DNA of 64,000 nucleotides from Ornithinibacillus gellani (GCF_003730295.1 NZ_QTSZ01000047.1:124001-188000); one strand, 5' to 3'; shown: positions 33,713 through 46,564, numbered from the stretch's first letter. Numbers and translations are program-made. The notes: generated from the letters alone by a model not told the origin.

Positions 33713-34900
33713 ATGAGAAAGACCGTAATTGTAGCAGGTGCAAGAACTCCATTTGGAAAGTTTGGTGGATCTTTACGCACCTTAACAGCATCACAGCTGG
33801 GTGGAATCGCAATCAAGGAGGCTCTGAAACGTGCTAACGTAGAGGGAGCAGAGGTGGATGAGGTCATAATGGGGACCGTTCTTCAAGGAGGTCAAGGACA
33901 AATTCCATCTCGTCAGGCAGCCCGTGAAGCAGGCTTGGCTTGGAATGTAAAAACAGAAACCATTAATAAAGTATGTGCTTCTGGTTTACGTAGTGTAACC
34001 TTAGCAGACCAATTGATTCGGTTGGGAGATGAGGATGTCATTGTTGCTGGTGGGATGGAAAGCATGAGCAATGCGCCATATTTTCTGCCAGATGCAAGAT
34101 GGGGAAATCGTATGGGGGATAAGTCTGTCAAGGATATGATGATTCATGATGGCTTAACCTGTTCCTTTACAGGTGTTCATATGGGGAATTACGGTAACTC
34201 CACTGCGGAGGAATTTGAATTGTCACGGGAAGAGCAGGATGAGTGGTCTTATCGTAGCCATCAGCGTGCGGTTGCTGCAATTGAAACAGGTAAATTCGCC
34301 GAAGAAATTGTTGCAGTGGAGGTACCTCAGCGGAAAGGTGATCCGCTTGTTGTTGATACAGATGAAGCACCCCGTAAGGATACGAGCCTGGAACGTTTAG
34401 CAAAACTACGCCCGGCATTTGATCCGAACGGAACGATTACCGCAGGAAATGCTCCTGGGATAAATGATGGTGCCTGTGCTTTTGTTGTGATGGCTGAAGA
34501 GAAGGCAGCAGCACTTGGGAAACAACCAATGGCAGTCATCCATGGACATGCAGAGGTTGCTGTTGAGGCCAAGGACTTCCCGCAAACACCAGGATTGGTC
34601 ATTAATAAACTGTTGGAAAAAACAGGTCATCAAACAGAAGAAATCGATCTTTTTGAAATCAATGAAGCTTTTGCAGCTGTATCGTTAGCTAGCGGTAAAA
34701 TTGCGGGAATTGACCCGGATAAAGTCAATGTAAATGGTGGAGCAGTTGCGCTTGGACATCCAATAGGTGCTAGCGGAGCGAGAATTATTCTGACGTTAAT
34801 CCATGAGCTTAAGCGTCGGGGTGGCGGACTTGGTATTGCTGCGATTTGTAGCGGTGGCGGTCAAGGGGATGCCGTGTTAATTGAAGTTCCAAAACAATAA
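33713..34900 (+). CDS. Acetyl-CoA C-acetyltransferase (thiolase; FadA/MmgA type)
   Basis: A 395-residue thiolase acting in the last step of acyl-chain degradation or in acetoacetyl-CoA turnover. The acylated Cys lies in [10 protein letters not shown], the catalytic His in [17 protein letters not shown], and the second Cys in [15 protein letters not shown] 33713 follows AGAGGG; a frame from 33695 would embed the ribosome site. It begins a co-directional set with hbd, two acyl-CoA dehydrogenases, meaB, tetR and icmF. Whether it prefers long or short chains cannot be told here. Confidence 0.92.
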   Translation: MRKTVIVAGARTPFGKFGGSLRTLTASQLGGIAIKEALKRANVEGAEVDEVIMGTVLQGGQGQIPSRQAAREAGLAWNVKTETINKVCASGLRSVTLADQLIRLGDEDVIVAGGMESMSNAPYFLPDARWGNRMGDKSVKDMMIHDGLTCSFTGVHMGNYGNSTAEEFELSREEQDEWSYRSHQRAVAAIETGKFAEEIVAVEVPQRKGDPLVVDTDEAPRKDTSLERLAKLRPAFDPNGTITAGNAPGINDGACAFVVMAEEKAAALGKQPMAVIHGHAEVAVEAKDFPQTPGLVINKLLEKTGHQTEEIDLFEINEAFAAVSLASGKIAGIDPDKVNVNGGAVALGHPIGASGARIILTLIHELKRRGGGLGIAAICSGGGQGDAVLIEVPKQ

Positions 34901-34948
34901 GGAGTAGGGGGCATTGTCCCCCTGTTCATGTATGGGGAGGAAAGCAAC

Positions 34949-35803
34949 ATGGGAATCAAAAAGGTAATGGTCATTGGCGCTGGGCAAATGGGAGCAGGCA
35001 TTGCCCAGGTTTGTGTTCAATCAGGGTTTGAAGTGTATTTGCATGATATGAAGGAAGCTGCCATTGACAAAGGGATTCAGATGATGGAGAAACTCATGAC
35101 AAGAAATGTGGATAAAGGAAGAATGACTGACGAAGAAAAACAGGCAGCGCTTAGCAGGCTATCTCGCTCTACCACTTTAGAAGATGCAAAGGATGTCGAT
35201 TTGGTTATCGAAGCAATTGTCGAAAATATGGAAGTAAAAACGAAGGTATTTCGTGCATTAGACGAAATTGCACCAGCACATACCATCTTGGCTTCGAATA
35301 CATCTGCACTGCCAATTACGGAGATTGCCGCGGCAACGAATCGTCCGGATAAAGTAATCGGTATGCATTTTATGAATCCAGTTCCAGTCATGAAACTGGT
35401 GGAAATGATTCGTGGACTGCAAACAAGTGATGAAACATTTGAGACAATTCAACAGATGACAACAGAACTAGCTAAGACACCAGTAGAAGTAAAAGATTTT
35501 CCCGGCTTTGTATCAAATCGCGTATTGATGCCGATGATTAATGAGGCAATTTATACAGTATTTGAGGGGGTAGCTTCTCCAGAGGATATTGATACGGTGA
35601 TGAAGCTTGGAATGAACCACCCTATGGGGCCGTTGACCTTAGCAGATTTTATTGGACTGGATACTTGTTTATATATTATGGAGGTTCTCCATGAAGGCTT
35701 TGGTGATAGCAAATATCGCCCATGCCCATTGCTCCGGCAATATGTAAAGGCAGGCTGGCTTGGTAAAAAATCAGGTCGCGGCTTCTTCCAATATGAAGCT
35801 TAA
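34949..35803 (+). CDS. 3-hydroxybutyryl-CoA dehydrogenase (MmgB/Hbd type)
   Basis: A 284-residue single-domain 3-hydroxyacyl-CoA dehydrogenase. The NAD-binding [12 protein letters not shown] is at the N terminus; [37 protein letters not shown] contains the catalytic His, and [20 protein letters not shown] follows. The length is close to MmgB of B. subtilis. ATG 34949 has GGGGAGGA upstream. It lies 48 bp after the thiolase gene. Confidence 0.92.
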   Translation: MGIKKVMVIGAGQMGAGIAQVCVQSGFEVYLHDMKEAAIDKGIQMMEKLMTRNVDKGRMTDEEKQAALSRLSRSTTLEDAKDVDLVIEAIVENMEVKTKVFRALDEIAPAHTILASNTSALPITEIAAATNRPDKVIGMHFMNPVPVMKLVEMIRGLQTSDETFETIQQMTTELAKTPVEVKDFPGFVSNRVLMPMINEAIYTVFEGVASPEDIDTVMKLGMNHPMGPLTLADFIGLDTCLYIMEVLHEGFGDSKYRPCPLLRQYVKAGWLGKKSGRGFFQYEA

Positions 35804-35893
35804 TAAGTGTGATAAAAAACAACAATACTTAGGTTGGAACGATGCGAAATAGATTGTGTAGGCATCATGACAAACAGAAAAGGGGTGCTTGGC

Positions 35894-37027
35894 ATGCAAA
35901 TGCAGTTCACAGATGAACAAGAAATGATGCGTAAAATGGTCCGTGATTTTGCCCAAAAGGAAGTGGCACCAGCAGTGGAGCAAATGGAAAAAGAGGATCG
36001 TTTTCCAAGGGAACTCATCGACCGCATGGGTGAACTCGGTTTGATGGGAATACCCATTCCAGAATCCTATGGCGGAAGTGGTATGGACTATATATCTTAT
36101 ATCATTGCGATCCATGAATTATCTAAAGTAAGTGCTACACTTGGTGTAATTTTATCCGTGCATACTTCGGTAGGAACCAACCCAATTCTAATGTTTGGTA
36201 CCGACGAACAGAAACAGCACTATCTCCCGAAACTTGCAGCTGGTGAATATGTAGGCGCTTTTGCCCTAACCGAACCAAGTGCTGGATCGGATGCATCCAG
36301 TCTAAAAACCACAGCAAAGCAAGACGGCGACCATTATATATTGCAGGGTTCTAAAGTGTTTATTACCAATGGCGGTGAGGCAGATACATATATCACTTTT
36401 GCACGTACAGGAGAAGCTCCAGGCTCCAAAGGCATCAGTGCGTTTATTGTGGAGAAAGATTCCCCGGGATTAATCATTGGAAAAAAGGAAAAGAAAATGG
36501 GGTTGCGTGGTTCCAACACAGTAGAATTAACCTTTGACCAGTGTAGGATATCGAAGTTACAGCTGCTCGGTACGCAGGGAGAAGGCTTTAAAATAGCGAT
36601 GGCTATCTTAAATGTTGGCAGAATCGGCATTGCGGCACAAGCACTAGGGATTGGTGAAGGAGCACTCGAACATGCCATAGCATATGCAAAGGAACGCAAA
36701 CAGTTTGGTAAGTCGATTGCTGCGAACCAAGGCATATCTTTTAAACTTGCAGATATGGCAACAGAGGTAGAGGCAGCAAAACTACTTACCTACCAGGCTG
36801 CAGCTTTGGTAGAACAAGGCGCATCCTGTGCGAAGGAGGTTTCCATGGCCAAAATGTATGCCTCAAAAACAGCGATGCGAACAGCAATCGAGACAGTTCA
36901 AATTTTTGGCGGCTACGGCTACACAGAGGATTATCCAGCTGAACGTTATTTCCGTGATGCCAAAGTAACGGAAATTTACGAAGGATCAAATGAGATTCAA
37001 CGGATTGTGATTGCAAAAAACCTGTAA
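35894..37027 (+). CDS. Acyl-CoA dehydrogenase (first copy, MmgC-like)
   Basis: A 377-residue flavoenzyme that desaturates acyl-CoA at alpha-beta. Typical blocks are [19 protein letters not shown], the FAD/substrate motif ALTEPSAGSDASSLKT, the C-terminal FGGYGYTEDYPAERYFRDAKV and the catalytic Glu in EIYEGSNEIQRIV. ATG 35894 follows AAGGGGTG; an upstream frame from 35834 has no ribosome site. It shares about half its residues with the next acyl-CoA dehydrogenase by eye, so the pair looks like a tandem duplication with different substrate range. Confidence 0.92.
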   Translation: MQMQFTDEQEMMRKMVRDFAQKEVAPAVEQMEKEDRFPRELIDRMGELGLMGIPIPESYGGSGMDYISYIIAIHELSKVSATLGVILSVHTSVGTNPILMFGTDEQKQHYLPKLAAGEYVGAFALTEPSAGSDASSLKTTAKQDGDHYILQGSKVFITNGGEADTYITFARTGEAPGSKGISAFIVEKDSPGLIIGKKEKKMGLRGSNTVELTFDQCRISKLQLLGTQGEGFKIAMAILNVGRIGIAAQALGIGEGALEHAIAYAKERKQFGKSIAANQGISFKLADMATEVEAAKLLTYQAAALVEQGASCAKEVSMAKMYASKTAMRTAIETVQIFGGYGYTEDYPAERYFRDAKVTEIYEGSNEIQRIVIAKNL

Positions 37028-37165
37028 AATGGAAGCGATGCCATTTTGATTACTTCAAAATGAGAACTAGGTAAGAGGATAGAACGAATATCTAAACCAA
37101 CTAACCATTTCATAAGATGGATAACCAAACAAACCTTTAACATCCTATACAAGGGGGAGACACAT

Positions 37166-38308
37166 ATGGATTTTCAATTGACTGATGAACAAGAAATGCT
37201 GCGGAAAATGGTTCGTGACTTCGCGAAGAAAGAAGTTGAACCGACTGCCGCGGAGCGTGACGAAGAAGAACGATTTGACCGGGAATTATTTGATAAAATG
37301 GCTGAGCTCGGTCTCACAGGAATTCCTTGGCCTGAGGAATATGGCGGAATAGGTTCCGACTATGTGAGCTATGTAATTGCTGTGGAAGAACTGTCTCGTG
37401 TATGTGCATCAACAGGTGTAACTCTGTCGGCGCATTTATCCTTGGCAAGTTGGCCGATTTTTACATATGGAAATGAGGCCCAAAAGAAAAACTTTCTCTA
37501 TCGACTCGCAACTGGTGAAGCATTAGGTGCATATGCCTTATCCGAGCCTGGTGCTGGAAGCGATGTAGTTTCCATGAAAATGACTGCCAAGGAGGATGGA
37601 GATGACTATATCCTCAACGGTAATAAAGTGTGGATTACCAATGGTGGTGTAGCGGATATTTATATCGTATTTGCTAAAACAGATGCAGATGCCAAACATC
37701 GTGGAATTAGTGCATTTATCGTTGAAAAAGGAACAGAAGGCTTCAGCTTCGGTAAAAAAGAGAAGAAGCTGGGTATTCGCTCCAGTCCAACAACAGAATT
37801 AATTTTTGAGAATTGTCGTATACCAAAGGAAAACATGCTTGGTGCAGAAGGAGAAGGCTTTAAAATTGCAATGACAACATTGGATGGTGGGCGTAACGGT
37901 ATTGCTGCCCAGGCACTAGGTATTGCCCAAGGTGCGCTTGATGCATCGGTTGCATATGCAAAAGATCGCGAACAGTTTGGCAAACCGATTGCACATAATC
38001 AAGGTATTTCCTTTAAGCTGGCAGATATGGCAACAGAAATTGAAGCGGCAAGACTATTAACCTATCAAGCAGCATGGCTTGAATCTAAAGGGCTACCATA
38101 CGGTAAAGCTTCAGCCATGTCGAAGTTATTTGCAGGAGATGCAGCCATGCGAATAACCGTGGAAGCCGTCCAAGTATTTGGCGGCTATGGCTATACAAAG
38201 GACTATCCGGTGGAGCGTTATATGCGTGATGCAAAGATTACCCAAATTTATGAAGGAACGAATGAAATTCAGCGCCTGGTGATTGGCCGTATGCTGACGA
38301 AATCGTAA
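37166..38308 (+). CDS. acdA: Acyl-CoA dehydrogenase (second copy, AcdA-like)
   Basis: A 380-residue flavoenzyme with the motifs [35 protein letters not shown] and EIQRL, and the catalytic Glu in [11 protein letters not shown]. It resembles B. subtilis AcdA/YwjE, which follows fadF there. ATG 37166 follows AAGGGGGAG. A 138-bp gap separates it from the first copy, and a dispersed element begins 2 bp after its stop codon. That gap shows only a weak hairpin (AAAATGG / CCATTTT) near 37022-37045. Confidence 0.92.
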   Translation: MDFQLTDEQEMLRKMVRDFAKKEVEPTAAERDEEERFDRELFDKMAELGLTGIPWPEEYGGIGSDYVSYVIAVEELSRVCASTGVTLSAHLSLASWPIFTYGNEAQKKNFLYRLATGEALGAYALSEPGAGSDVVSMKMTAKEDGDDYILNGNKVWITNGGVADIYIVFAKTDADAKHRGISAFIVEKGTEGFSFGKKEKKLGIRSSPTTELIFENCRIPKENMLGAEGEGFKIAMTTLDGGRNGIAAQALGIAQGALDASVAYAKDREQFGKPIAHNQGISFKLADMATEIEAARLLTYQAAWLESKGLPYGKASAMSKLFAGDAAMRITVEAVQVFGGYGYTKDYPVERYMRDAKITQIYEGTNEIQRLVIGRMLTKS

Positions 38309-38309
38309 C

Positions 38310-38463
38310 GTGAAACTTCAATCAGTGGGGTTTTTCGCACTTCCCCACAGATTGTTAGTTGAACCAATCAGGCCTTTACTGGCTGTTGATCCCCCACTTA
38401 CGATTCTTGTTATCAACTAAAATGCTTGAAGTGGGGACTTACAGCCAGTTAATCTGTGATAAA
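38310..38463 (+). repeat. Dispersed two-hairpin element, copy 3 (full)
   Basis: Forward orientation, starting GTGAAACTTCAATCAGTGG directly after the acdA stop and ending TTAATCTGTGATAAA. Both hairpins are intact: AATCAGTGGGG / CCCCACAGATT, and ACTGGCTGT..CCCCCACTT / AAGTGGGG..ACAGCCAGT. It may act as terminator for acdA. Confidence 0.88.
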
Positions 38464-38562
38464 GAGTTGGCGGACGCAGGGAATCAAAAACGATACCGCT
38501 TCCGCCAGTTTGGCATCGTGTGGTGGACAGTCCATGAGGGACATGGGAAAGGATGTACGTAA

Positions 38563-39516
38563 ATGCATGCGTTGGTTGAACGATTGAAACAAAAGGATAT
38601 CCGTGCATTGGCCCGGGCAATTACGATGGTGGAAAATGACCATCCGGAAAAACTGGAGCTGCTTCATGCTGTGTTTTCCATGCAGAAGCATGCCATCTAT
38701 GTTGGACTCACGGGATCACCAGGCGCCGGAAAAAGTTCACTTGTGAATCGGCTCATAGCTGAAATACGTGCAACCGGTAAGACAGTCGCAGTGATTGCAG
38801 TCGATCCAACAAGCCCGTTTAGTGGTGGTGCCTTATTGGGAGATAGGGTACGTATGAACGAGCATTTTACTGATGATGGGGTTTATATTCGCAGCATGGC
38901 GACAAGAGGCAGTCTTGGCGGGCTTGCCAGAGCAACAAAGGATGCCGTGCGAATCTGTGATGCATTTGGTTTTGATGTCATTATCGTTGAAACAGTTGGT
39001 GTTGGACAGTCCGAGCTCGACATTATGAAAATAGTAGATACGACAGCAGTTGTTCTTACACCAAATAGTGGTGATGTGCTCCAGATTTTTAAAGCAGGAA
39101 TCATGGAAATAGCTGATTTATTTGTGATCAACAAGGCGGATTTACACGGTGTTGGGAAATTACGTGCTTTATTACGGGAATTAGTGATGATGACAGCAGA
39201 TAAAGATCGTGAGCGTGCCATCGTCAAAACCATATCGACTGAAAATAAAGGCATTGATAAGCTTTGGCAGGAAATACTGGCTCACCATAACTTCCTTTAT
39301 GAAACGAAGGAAGGGAAGTCGAGACGGGATGACCAACAGCAGCTTGAAGTTTATGAATTGATTCGTGAAGAAATATGGCGTGAGGTTAAACAGTTTGTAG
39401 AAGCAAATGAAGAATCCCGTCCAATTCGGGCTGGTCAAGATCCATATCAGCTGGCAAAAGACTGGTTTGAAAAATGGAAACAGGAAGGGAGGTGCCCACA
39501 GGATGGAGGAAAATGA
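38563..39516 (+). CDS. meaB: MeaB/ArgK-family GTPase (B12-mutase chaperone)
   Basis: A 317-residue G3E-family P-loop GTPase that protects and loads adenosylcobalamin mutases. The P-loop is GLTGSPGAGKSSLVNRL, followed by [19 protein letters not shown], the Walker B-type VETVGVGQSELD and the base motif NKADLHG. ATG 38563 follows GGAAAGGATG. It overlaps tetR by 14 bp. The nearby IcmF already contains a built-in MeaB-like domain, so the separate copy may serve another mutase or provide redundancy. Confidence 0.9.
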   Translation: MHALVERLKQKDIRALARAITMVENDHPEKLELLHAVFSMQKHAIYVGLTGSPGAGKSSLVNRLIAEIRATGKTVAVIAVDPTSPFSGGALLGDRVRMNEHFTDDGVYIRSMATRGSLGGLARATKDAVRICDAFGFDVIIVETVGVGQSELDIMKIVDTTAVVLTPNSGDVLQIFKAGIMEIADLFVINKADLHGVGKLRALLRELVMMTADKDRERAIVKTISTENKGIDKLWQEILAHHNFLYETKEGKSRRDDQQQLEVYELIREEIWREVKQFVEANEESRPIRAGQDPYQLAKDWFEKWKQEGRCPQDGGK

Positions 39517-40144
39517 AGTAGTTTCTTCAATCAAGGATCGTGAACTCGTGGAGAAACGTCGCAATCAGATGATTCGGGGTGCGATTACACTGTTTAAAGA
39601 AAAAGGCTTCCATCGGACGACGACAAGAGAGATTGCCAAAGAATCAGGATTTAGTATTGGTACCTTATACGAATATATACGGACAAAAGAGGATGTGCTC
39701 TTTCTCGTATGTGATTCGATTTATGAACAAGTACGAGACCGTCTCGAAGCGAAAATCAATCCGCAACAAAAAAGTATGGATAGCTTTATCGATGTCATTC
39801 GTAATTATTTCATGCTCATGGATGAGATGCAGGATGAAGTCCTCATCATGTATCAGGAAGTGAAATCACTTAAAAAAGAAACGAAGGAATATGTCCTGGA
39901 GAAAGAACGGGATATGGTTGGTATGCTCGAACGGGTCATTGTGGCTTGCCTTCCTGTCCAACTGTCTAAACGGGATAGTGAGTTGTTAGCGAATAACATT
40001 ATCATTCAAGGACAAATGTGGGGCTTCCGCAGGTGGATGCTTCAGAAGCAATTTACATTAGACGAGTATATCGACCGACAAATTTATTTCATTGTTCATG
40101 GACTGAATATGTCGGGCAGCTGGGAAGAACGAATGGCAGATTAA
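39503..40144 (+). CDS. TetR/AcrR family regulator of the acyl-CoA/IcmF operon
   Basis: A 213-residue repressor. The helix-turn-helix is [29 protein letters not shown] near residues 35-65; the C-terminal ligand domain is all-helical. It resembles the FadR-like regulators that respond to acyl-CoA. ATG 39503 has GGAGGTG 8 bp upstream and lies within the end of meaB. It may act on the palindrome at 33533 or on the FadR box at 31254 (inference). Confidence 0.85.
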   Translation: MEENEVVSSIKDRELVEKRRNQMIRGAITLFKEKGFHRTTTREIAKESGFSIGTLYEYIRTKEDVLFLVCDSIYEQVRDRLEAKINPQQKSMDSFIDVIRNYFMLMDEMQDEVLIMYQEVKSLKKETKEYVLEKERDMVGMLERVIVACLPVQLSKRDSELLANNIIIQGQMWGFRRWMLQKQFTLDEYIDRQIYFIVHGLNMSGSWEERMAD

Positions 40145-40205
40145 CAAGGGGAAATCTGTTATAGAAGATGGGGCTATTGTGATAAAACAAAGGGAGGAAG
40201 GAATC

Positions 40206-43200
40206 ATGCAGCAGGTAGAAGTGTACCGGCCAAAGCATCCTGTTCGGTTTGTGACAGCATCCAGCTTGTTTGACGGACATGATGCTTCCATTAATATTAT
40301 GCGTCGGATCTTACAGGCTAGTGGGGCAGAGGTGATTCATTTAGGACATAATCGTTCGGTTGAGGAAGTTGTACATGCAGCAATTCAAGAAGACGTACAA
40401 GGAATCGCGATTTCCTCGTATCAGGGCGGGCATGTGGAATATTTTAAATATATGATTGATTTATTGAAAGAGCATGGTGCATCGCATATCAATGTGTATG
40501 GCGGTGGTGGCGGCGTCATTATTCCACGTGAAATCAAGGAATTACATGCCTATGGTGTGTCACGTGTATTTTCACCAGAGGATGGAAGGAATTTAGGATT
40601 GCAAGGCATGATCAATCAAATGCTGGAAGAATGTGATCATCCAACACCCATTGATTTTAAACAGGATTTAGAACAATTACGTAAAGGAGATCGGAAAGCT
40701 ATCTCCAGATTTATTACGTATATGGAAAATGAAACACATGATCAACAAGAACGAACAGATATGTTGAAAAAACTGCAAGAAGTAGGGGATACTTCCATAC
40801 CAGTGTTAGGAATTACAGGTACTGGTGGGGCAGGGAAGAGTTCTTTGACAGATGAATTAATCCGGCGTTTCATTCATGAAGTACCCGAGAAGAAGATTGC
40901 TATTTTATCCATTGATCCGACAAAACGAAAAACAGGTGGAGCGCTATTAGGGGATCGGATTCGAATGAATGCTATTTTTTCCGATCGTGTTTATATGCGA
41001 TCCCTGGCAACACGTGATTCCCAGACAGAGCTTTCCAAAGCAATACAAGAAGTAATTGATGTCGTCCGCGCTTCGGACTATGATTTTATTATTGTAGAAA
41101 CAAGCGGTATTGGGCAAGGGGATGCCGCCATTACGGATATAACAGATTTATCAATGTATGTGATGACAGCTGAATTCGGTGCCCCTACCCAGCTGGAGAA
41201 AATCGATATGATCGATTATGCCGATTTTATTGTGATCAATAAATTTGAACAGAGTGGTTCAGAAGATGCACTCAGTCAAGTGCGCAAACAATATGAACGA
41301 AGCCATATGCTCTTTCATGAAGATCAAACAAAATTTCCTGTGTTTGGAACGATAGCAAGTCAATTTAATGATGCAGGGACCAATGCATTATTTGCAGCTA
41401 TTATCGATACATTGAATGAAAAATATGATTGGGAAATGGATGTCGAATTTGAAAGACATATCATTGCCGAGAAACAAAACCGGATTATTACCAATGAACG
41501 ACGTGATTATTTAAGGGAAATTTCCCAGCATGTACGCGGATACCATCATCATACAACAAAACAAAGTGAAATTGCTCGACGTCTATACCAGTTAACCGGA
41601 GCGAAGGAGTTGTTAGCTGAAGCGGATCAACTGGCTATAGATGCAGCTATAGAGGAGCAGCAGGAGAATCTGGATCCAAAGGCTAAAAAACTACTGGATT
41701 CCTGGGATGAAACTAGCGAGCGCTATAGTGGCGAAACGATGACCTTCTCAGTTCGTGATAAGGAAATCGAAATGGATATTGTAACAGAATCGTTGGCAGG
41801 GCTTAAAATTCCTAAGGTTGCTTTTCCAACATTTGTCGACTGGGGAGAGCGATTACGTTGGCTCATGCGGGAAAATGTACCAGGTGCCTTTCCATTTACA
41901 GCTGGTGTTTTTCCATTTAAGCGTAAGGGAGAGGATCCTACAAGACAGTTTGCGGGAGAAGGGACACCAGAAAGAACAAATCGCCGGTTTCATTATTTAT
42001 CGAAGAATGAGGATGCGAAACGACTTTCAACTGCCTTTGACTCGGTCACCTTGTATGGAGAAGATCCAGCACATCGTCCGGATATTTACGGAAAGGTTGG
42101 CGAGAGTGGTGTAAACATTTGTACACTGGAGGATATGAAAAAGCTGTACGCCGGCTTTGATTTGACGAATCCGTTAACCTCCGTGTCTATGACGATTAAT
42201 GGTCCTGCACCTATCATCTTGGCGATGTATTTCAATACAGCGATTGACCAGCAGCTCGAAAAGTTCACAGCGGAAAATGATCGAGAACCAACTGCAGAAG
42301 AATATGAAACAATTCGTGATGAAACATTGGCGGTTGTTCGCGGTACAGTGCAAGCAGATATTTTGAAAGAGGATCAAGGACAGAATACTTGTATCTTCTC
42401 GACAGAATTTGCTTTAAGAATGATGGGGGATATCCAGCAATACTTTATTGATAAAAATGTTCGAAATTACTATTCTGTCTCCATTTCGGGCTACCATATT
42501 GCTGAAGCGGGTGCGAATCCGATTACACAGCTTGCTTTTACATTGGCCAATGGCTTTACGTATGTAGAATATTATTTAAGCCGCGGCATGGATATTGACA
42601 AATTTGCACCAAATCTGTCCTTTTTCTTCTCGAATGGATTGGATCCGGAATATACCGTGATCGGCAGGGTAGCGAGAAGGATTTGGGCGATTACGATGCG
42701 TGATAAATATGGTGCGAATGAGCGTAGTCAGAAGTTAAAATATCATATTCAAACCTCAGGCCGCTCCCTGCATGCCCAGGAAATTGATTTTAATGATATC
42801 CGTACGACGCTGCAGGCACTTATTGCTGTTCAGGATAATACGAACTCTTTGCATACGAATGCATATGATGAGGCTATCACAACACCGACAGAGGAATCTG
42901 TACGACGGGCAATGGCGATTCAAATGATTATCAATCGTGAATTTGGATTGACTAAAAATGAGAATTCCTTACAGGGATCTTTTATCGTGGAAGTATTGAC
43001 AGACCTTGTGGAGGAAGCTGTTTTACAAGAATTTGAACGGATGAATGACCGTGGTGGTGTTCTTGGTGCGATGGAGAGACAATATCAACGTGGAAAAATT
43101 CAAGAAGAATCTCTTTATTATGAAGGTAAAAAGCATTCTGGAGAGCTGCCAATCATTGGTGTGAACACCTACTTGAATCCGAACCCACCAACAGAGGAAG

Positions 43201-43445
43201 AAATTGATTCCATGGAGCTTGCTCGTGCAACAGCTGAAGAAAAAGAACATCAAATTTCGGAACTGCACCGTTTTCAGGAAGCCCATCAGGATCAAGTAGA
43301 TGAAGCATTGAAACGTCTAAAAAGAATCGCTGCATCTGGTGGTAATATTTTTGCTGAACTAATGGAAACCGTCAAAGTAGCGAGTCTTGGCCAAATTACC
43401 AATGCATTATATGAGGTTGGCGGCCAATATCGGAGAAATATGTAG
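40206..43445 (+). CDS. icmF: Fused isobutyryl-CoA mutase IcmF
   Basis: A 1079-residue adenosylcobalamin enzyme that interconverts isobutyryl-CoA and n-butyryl-CoA. Domain order: B12-binding ([19 protein letters not shown], with the DxH cobalt motif, residues about 15-150), MeaB-like G domain ([33 protein letters not shown], base motif NKFE, residues about 195-450), then the TIM-barrel mutase domain ([25 protein letters not shown] to the C terminus). This order identifies IcmF rather than methylmalonyl-CoA mutase. ATG 40206 follows GGGAGGAAG. It completes the branched/straight acyl-CoA cluster and is followed by a very strong terminator. Confidence 0.95.
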   Translation: MQQVEVYRPKHPVRFVTASSLFDGHDASINIMRRILQASGAEVIHLGHNRSVEEVVHAAIQEDVQGIAISSYQGGHVEYFKYMIDLLKEHGASHINVYGGGGGVIIPREIKELHAYGVSRVFSPEDGRNLGLQGMINQMLEECDHPTPIDFKQDLEQLRKGDRKAISRFITYMENETHDQQERTDMLKKLQEVGDTSIPVLGITGTGGAGKSSLTDELIRRFIHEVPEKKIAILSIDPTKRKTGGALLGDRIRMNAIFSDRVYMRSLATRDSQTELSKAIQEVIDVVRASDYDFIIVETSGIGQGDAAITDITDLSMYVMTAEFGAPTQLEKIDMIDYADFIVINKFEQSGSEDALSQVRKQYERSHMLFHEDQTKFPVFGTIASQFNDAGTNALFAAIIDTLNEKYDWEMDVEFERHIIAEKQNRIITNERRDYLREISQHVRGYHHHTTKQSEIARRLYQLTGAKELLAEADQLAIDAAIEEQQENLDPKAKKLLDSWDETSERYSGETMTFSVRDKEIEMDIVTESLAGLKIPKVAFPTFVDWGERLRWLMRENVPGAFPFTAGVFPFKRKGEDPTRQFAGEGTPERTNRRFHYLSKNEDAKRLSTAFDSVTLYGEDPAHRPDIYGKVGESGVNICTLEDMKKLYAGFDLTNPLTSVSMTINGPAPIILAMYFNTAIDQQLEKFTAENDREPTAEEYETIRDETLAVVRGTVQADILKEDQGQNTCIFSTEFALRMMGDIQQYFIDKNVRNYYSVSISGYHIAEAGANPITQLAFTLANGFTYVEYYLSRGMDIDKFAPNLSFFFSNGLDPEYTVIGRVARRIWAITMRDKYGANERSQKLKYHIQTSGRSLHAQEIDFNDIRTTLQALIAVQDNTNSLHTNAYDEAITTPTEESVRRAMAIQMIINREFGLTKNENSLQGSFIVEVLTDLVEEAVLQEFERMNDRGGVLGAMERQYQRGKIQEESLYYEGKKHSGELPIIGVNTYLNPNPPTEEEIDSMELARATAEEKEHQISELHRFQEAHQDQVDEALKRLKRIAASGGNIFAELMETVKVASLGQITNALYEVGGQYRRNM

Positions 43446-43461
43446 CAGATAAGATGAAGTG

Positions 43462-43506
43462 AAACCGTTTGGAAACGATACTGTTGTTTCCAAACGGTTT
43501 TTTTCG
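43462..43506 (+). terminator. Strong terminator after icmF
   Basis: AAACCGTTTGGAAAC pairs perfectly with GTTTCCAAACGGTTT over a 9-nt loop, followed by TTTTT. Confidence 0.92.
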
Positions 43507-43937
43507 TGAAAAATATAGTAAATTGTCTAATCAAAAAACTGGTAATTCGGGTATCTCATGGTTGGGAAATTTATTCACAAAAACTGTATATTTCCAATGG
43601 CTGTTGTCGTATAATAATAGCTATATATTTTTGGTGTAAATCAAGTATTATTAGTTGTGCATGAACAACGCTTTGGTTTATACTTTCAAGTGTTTGGAGA
43701 ATATAGAAAAATGATTATGGATATTTTATACTTTTAGGCTTGACGTGTCGGCTGAAATGTATTTACATAGTCATAGCAAATAAAACGAATTGATGTAAGT
43801 TCTATACAGGGGAAATACATGGATGAGATAGATGAAATCTTATGAACAGCCATTACATGGTAGGTTTACCAGCATTGTAAGGTAGAGAAAAGGGCCATGC
43901 GCCATTCAATAAAACTAAGAAAAGGGAGTGCGGTGTC
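43507..43937 (+). other. 431-bp AT-rich gap upstream of rpoE
   Basis: A possible rpoE promoter is TTGACG at 43740-43745 with TACATA at 43764-43769 (18 bp). No convincing ORF: an 8-codon frame at about 43820 has a GGGGAAA site but nothing recognisable. No repeat copy was found here. Confidence 0.4.
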
Positions 43938-44498
43938 GTGAGTCTGAAAAACTATGACAACGAGCAATTAACGAAAATGTCAATGATTGAATTAGCAAAT
44001 TTAATTTTGGCAGATGAAAAGAAATCATTGGAATTCAAGGATATTTTTCAACAAGTCGCTGATATAAAAGGACTAACAGAATCTCAGCGGGCAGATATCA
44101 TTGCCCAATTTTATACAGATTTAAATATGGACGGTCGCTTCATAACGACTGGTTCAAATCTTTGGGGGTTGAAGCGTTGGTATCCAGTTGACCAACAAGA
44201 AGAAGAAATCACCCATACACCAAAGAAAAAGAAAGCAAAAAAGAAAAAGGTGAAGGAAGATCCATTGGGTCTGGAGTCTGGTTTTGATAGCCCGGAAGAT
44301 GATTTAGAAGATGATGATTTTGATGAAGTATTAGAAGATGATGACGATGAAGTTGATTTGGATTTTGATGATGCGGACGATGAAGAAGATTACGATGATT
44401 TCGATGACGATGAAGAAGATGAAGATTTTGACGACGAAATCGATGAACTAGAAGAAGATGAAGATTTAGATGATGAGGACGACGAAGAAGACAGATAA
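43938..44498 (+). CDS. rpoE: RNA polymerase delta subunit
   Basis: A 186-residue protein. The N-terminal winged-helix HARE-HTH domain (MSMIELANLILADEKKSLEFKDIFQQV) binds RNA polymerase; after a lysine-rich linker (PKKKKAKKKKVKED) comes a disordered Asp/Glu tail of about 85 residues, longer than the linker and typical of the delta subunit, which promotes polymerase recycling and rapid response to NTP levels. GTG 43938 follows AAAGGGAGTG. Position before pyrG is conserved across Bacillaceae. Confidence 0.95.
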   Translation: MSLKNYDNEQLTKMSMIELANLILADEKKSLEFKDIFQQVADIKGLTESQRADIIAQFYTDLNMDGRFITTGSNLWGLKRWYPVDQQEEEITHTPKKKKAKKKKVKEDPLGLESGFDSPEDDLEDDDFDEVLEDDDDEVDLDFDDADDEEDYDDFDDDEEDEDFDDEIDELEEDEDLDDEDDEEDR

Positions 44499-44499
44499 A

Positions 44500-44655
44500 G
44501 TGAAACTTCAATCCGTGGGGTTTTCGTACTTCCCCCACGGATTGTTAGTTGAACCAATCAGGCCTTTACTGGCTGTTGAACCCCACTTACAATTCTAGTT
44601 ATCAACAAAAGTTCTTGATATGTGTGAGTCTTACAGCCAGTGAATCTATGGTAAA
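44500..44655 (+). repeat. Dispersed two-hairpin element, copy 4 (full, decayed right arm)
   Basis: Forward orientation, beginning one base after the rpoE stop with GTGAAACTTCAATCCGTGG. The first hairpin is perfect (AATCCGTGGGG / CCCCACGGATT). In the second the right arm has decayed to GATATGTGTGAGTC, and the end reads AATCTATGGTAAAA. Confidence 0.85.
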
Positions 44656-44695
44656 ATGTACACATTCAGATTTGAATTTTTCTGGATAGGCATGC

Positions 44696-44724
44696 TTGAC
44701 ATTTATAAAGCATGTAGGTAATAT
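44696..44724 (+). promoter_or_regulatory. pyrG promoter with GGGCACT initiation region
   Basis: TTGACA at 44696-44701 and TAATAT at 44719-44724 are 17 bp apart. Seven bases later the transcript would start with GGGCACT (44732-44738), matching the conserved GGGC(A/U)CU start of Firmicute pyrG leaders, where low CTP causes reiterative G addition. Confidence 0.78.
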
Positions 44725-44755
44725 TTTAACTGGGCACTATAAAATTACTCGTTAT

Positions 44756-44797
44756 GCGTTTCCCCTTTCTATATGGGGAGGCGCTTTTATTTTTTTG
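44756..44797 (+). terminator. pyrG CTP-sensitive attenuator
   Basis: GCGTTTCCCC pairs with GGGGAGGCGC (two G-T pairs), followed by a T tract to 44797. The 5' arm carries the pyrimidine run TTTCCCCTTT that poly-G extended transcripts are known to pair with in B. subtilis, preventing the hairpin when CTP is low. Confidence 0.85.
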
Positions 44798-44885
44798 CTG
44801 TCATATGCAGCAGGTAATCAACAGGCTTCCTATAATGAATGAACAACTCCATGCATGAAAAATCGTGGAGAAGGAATATTTATAA

Positions 44886-46514
<1,629 letters not shown>

Positions 46515-46522
46515 TGAAGATA

Positions 46523-46564
46523 CAAAGCTGCAGACAGGCCCGTAACCTATCTGCAGCTTTTTAC
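46523..46564 (+). terminator. Intrinsic terminator after pyrG
   Basis: AAAGCTGCAGA pairs with TCTGCAGCTTT around a loop of about 13 nt, followed by TT-A-C; a second small hairpin (GGCTTC / GAAGCC) lies at 46573-46596. Confidence 0.8.

Noticed and set aside
38359-38562. 67-codon ORF before meaB
   Set aside because: It starts within a dispersed element and ends at the meaB ribosome site; no conserved features.
44209-44538. Antisense ORF across rpoE
   Set aside because: Shadow of the repetitive Asp/Glu codons in the acidic tail of the delta subunit.
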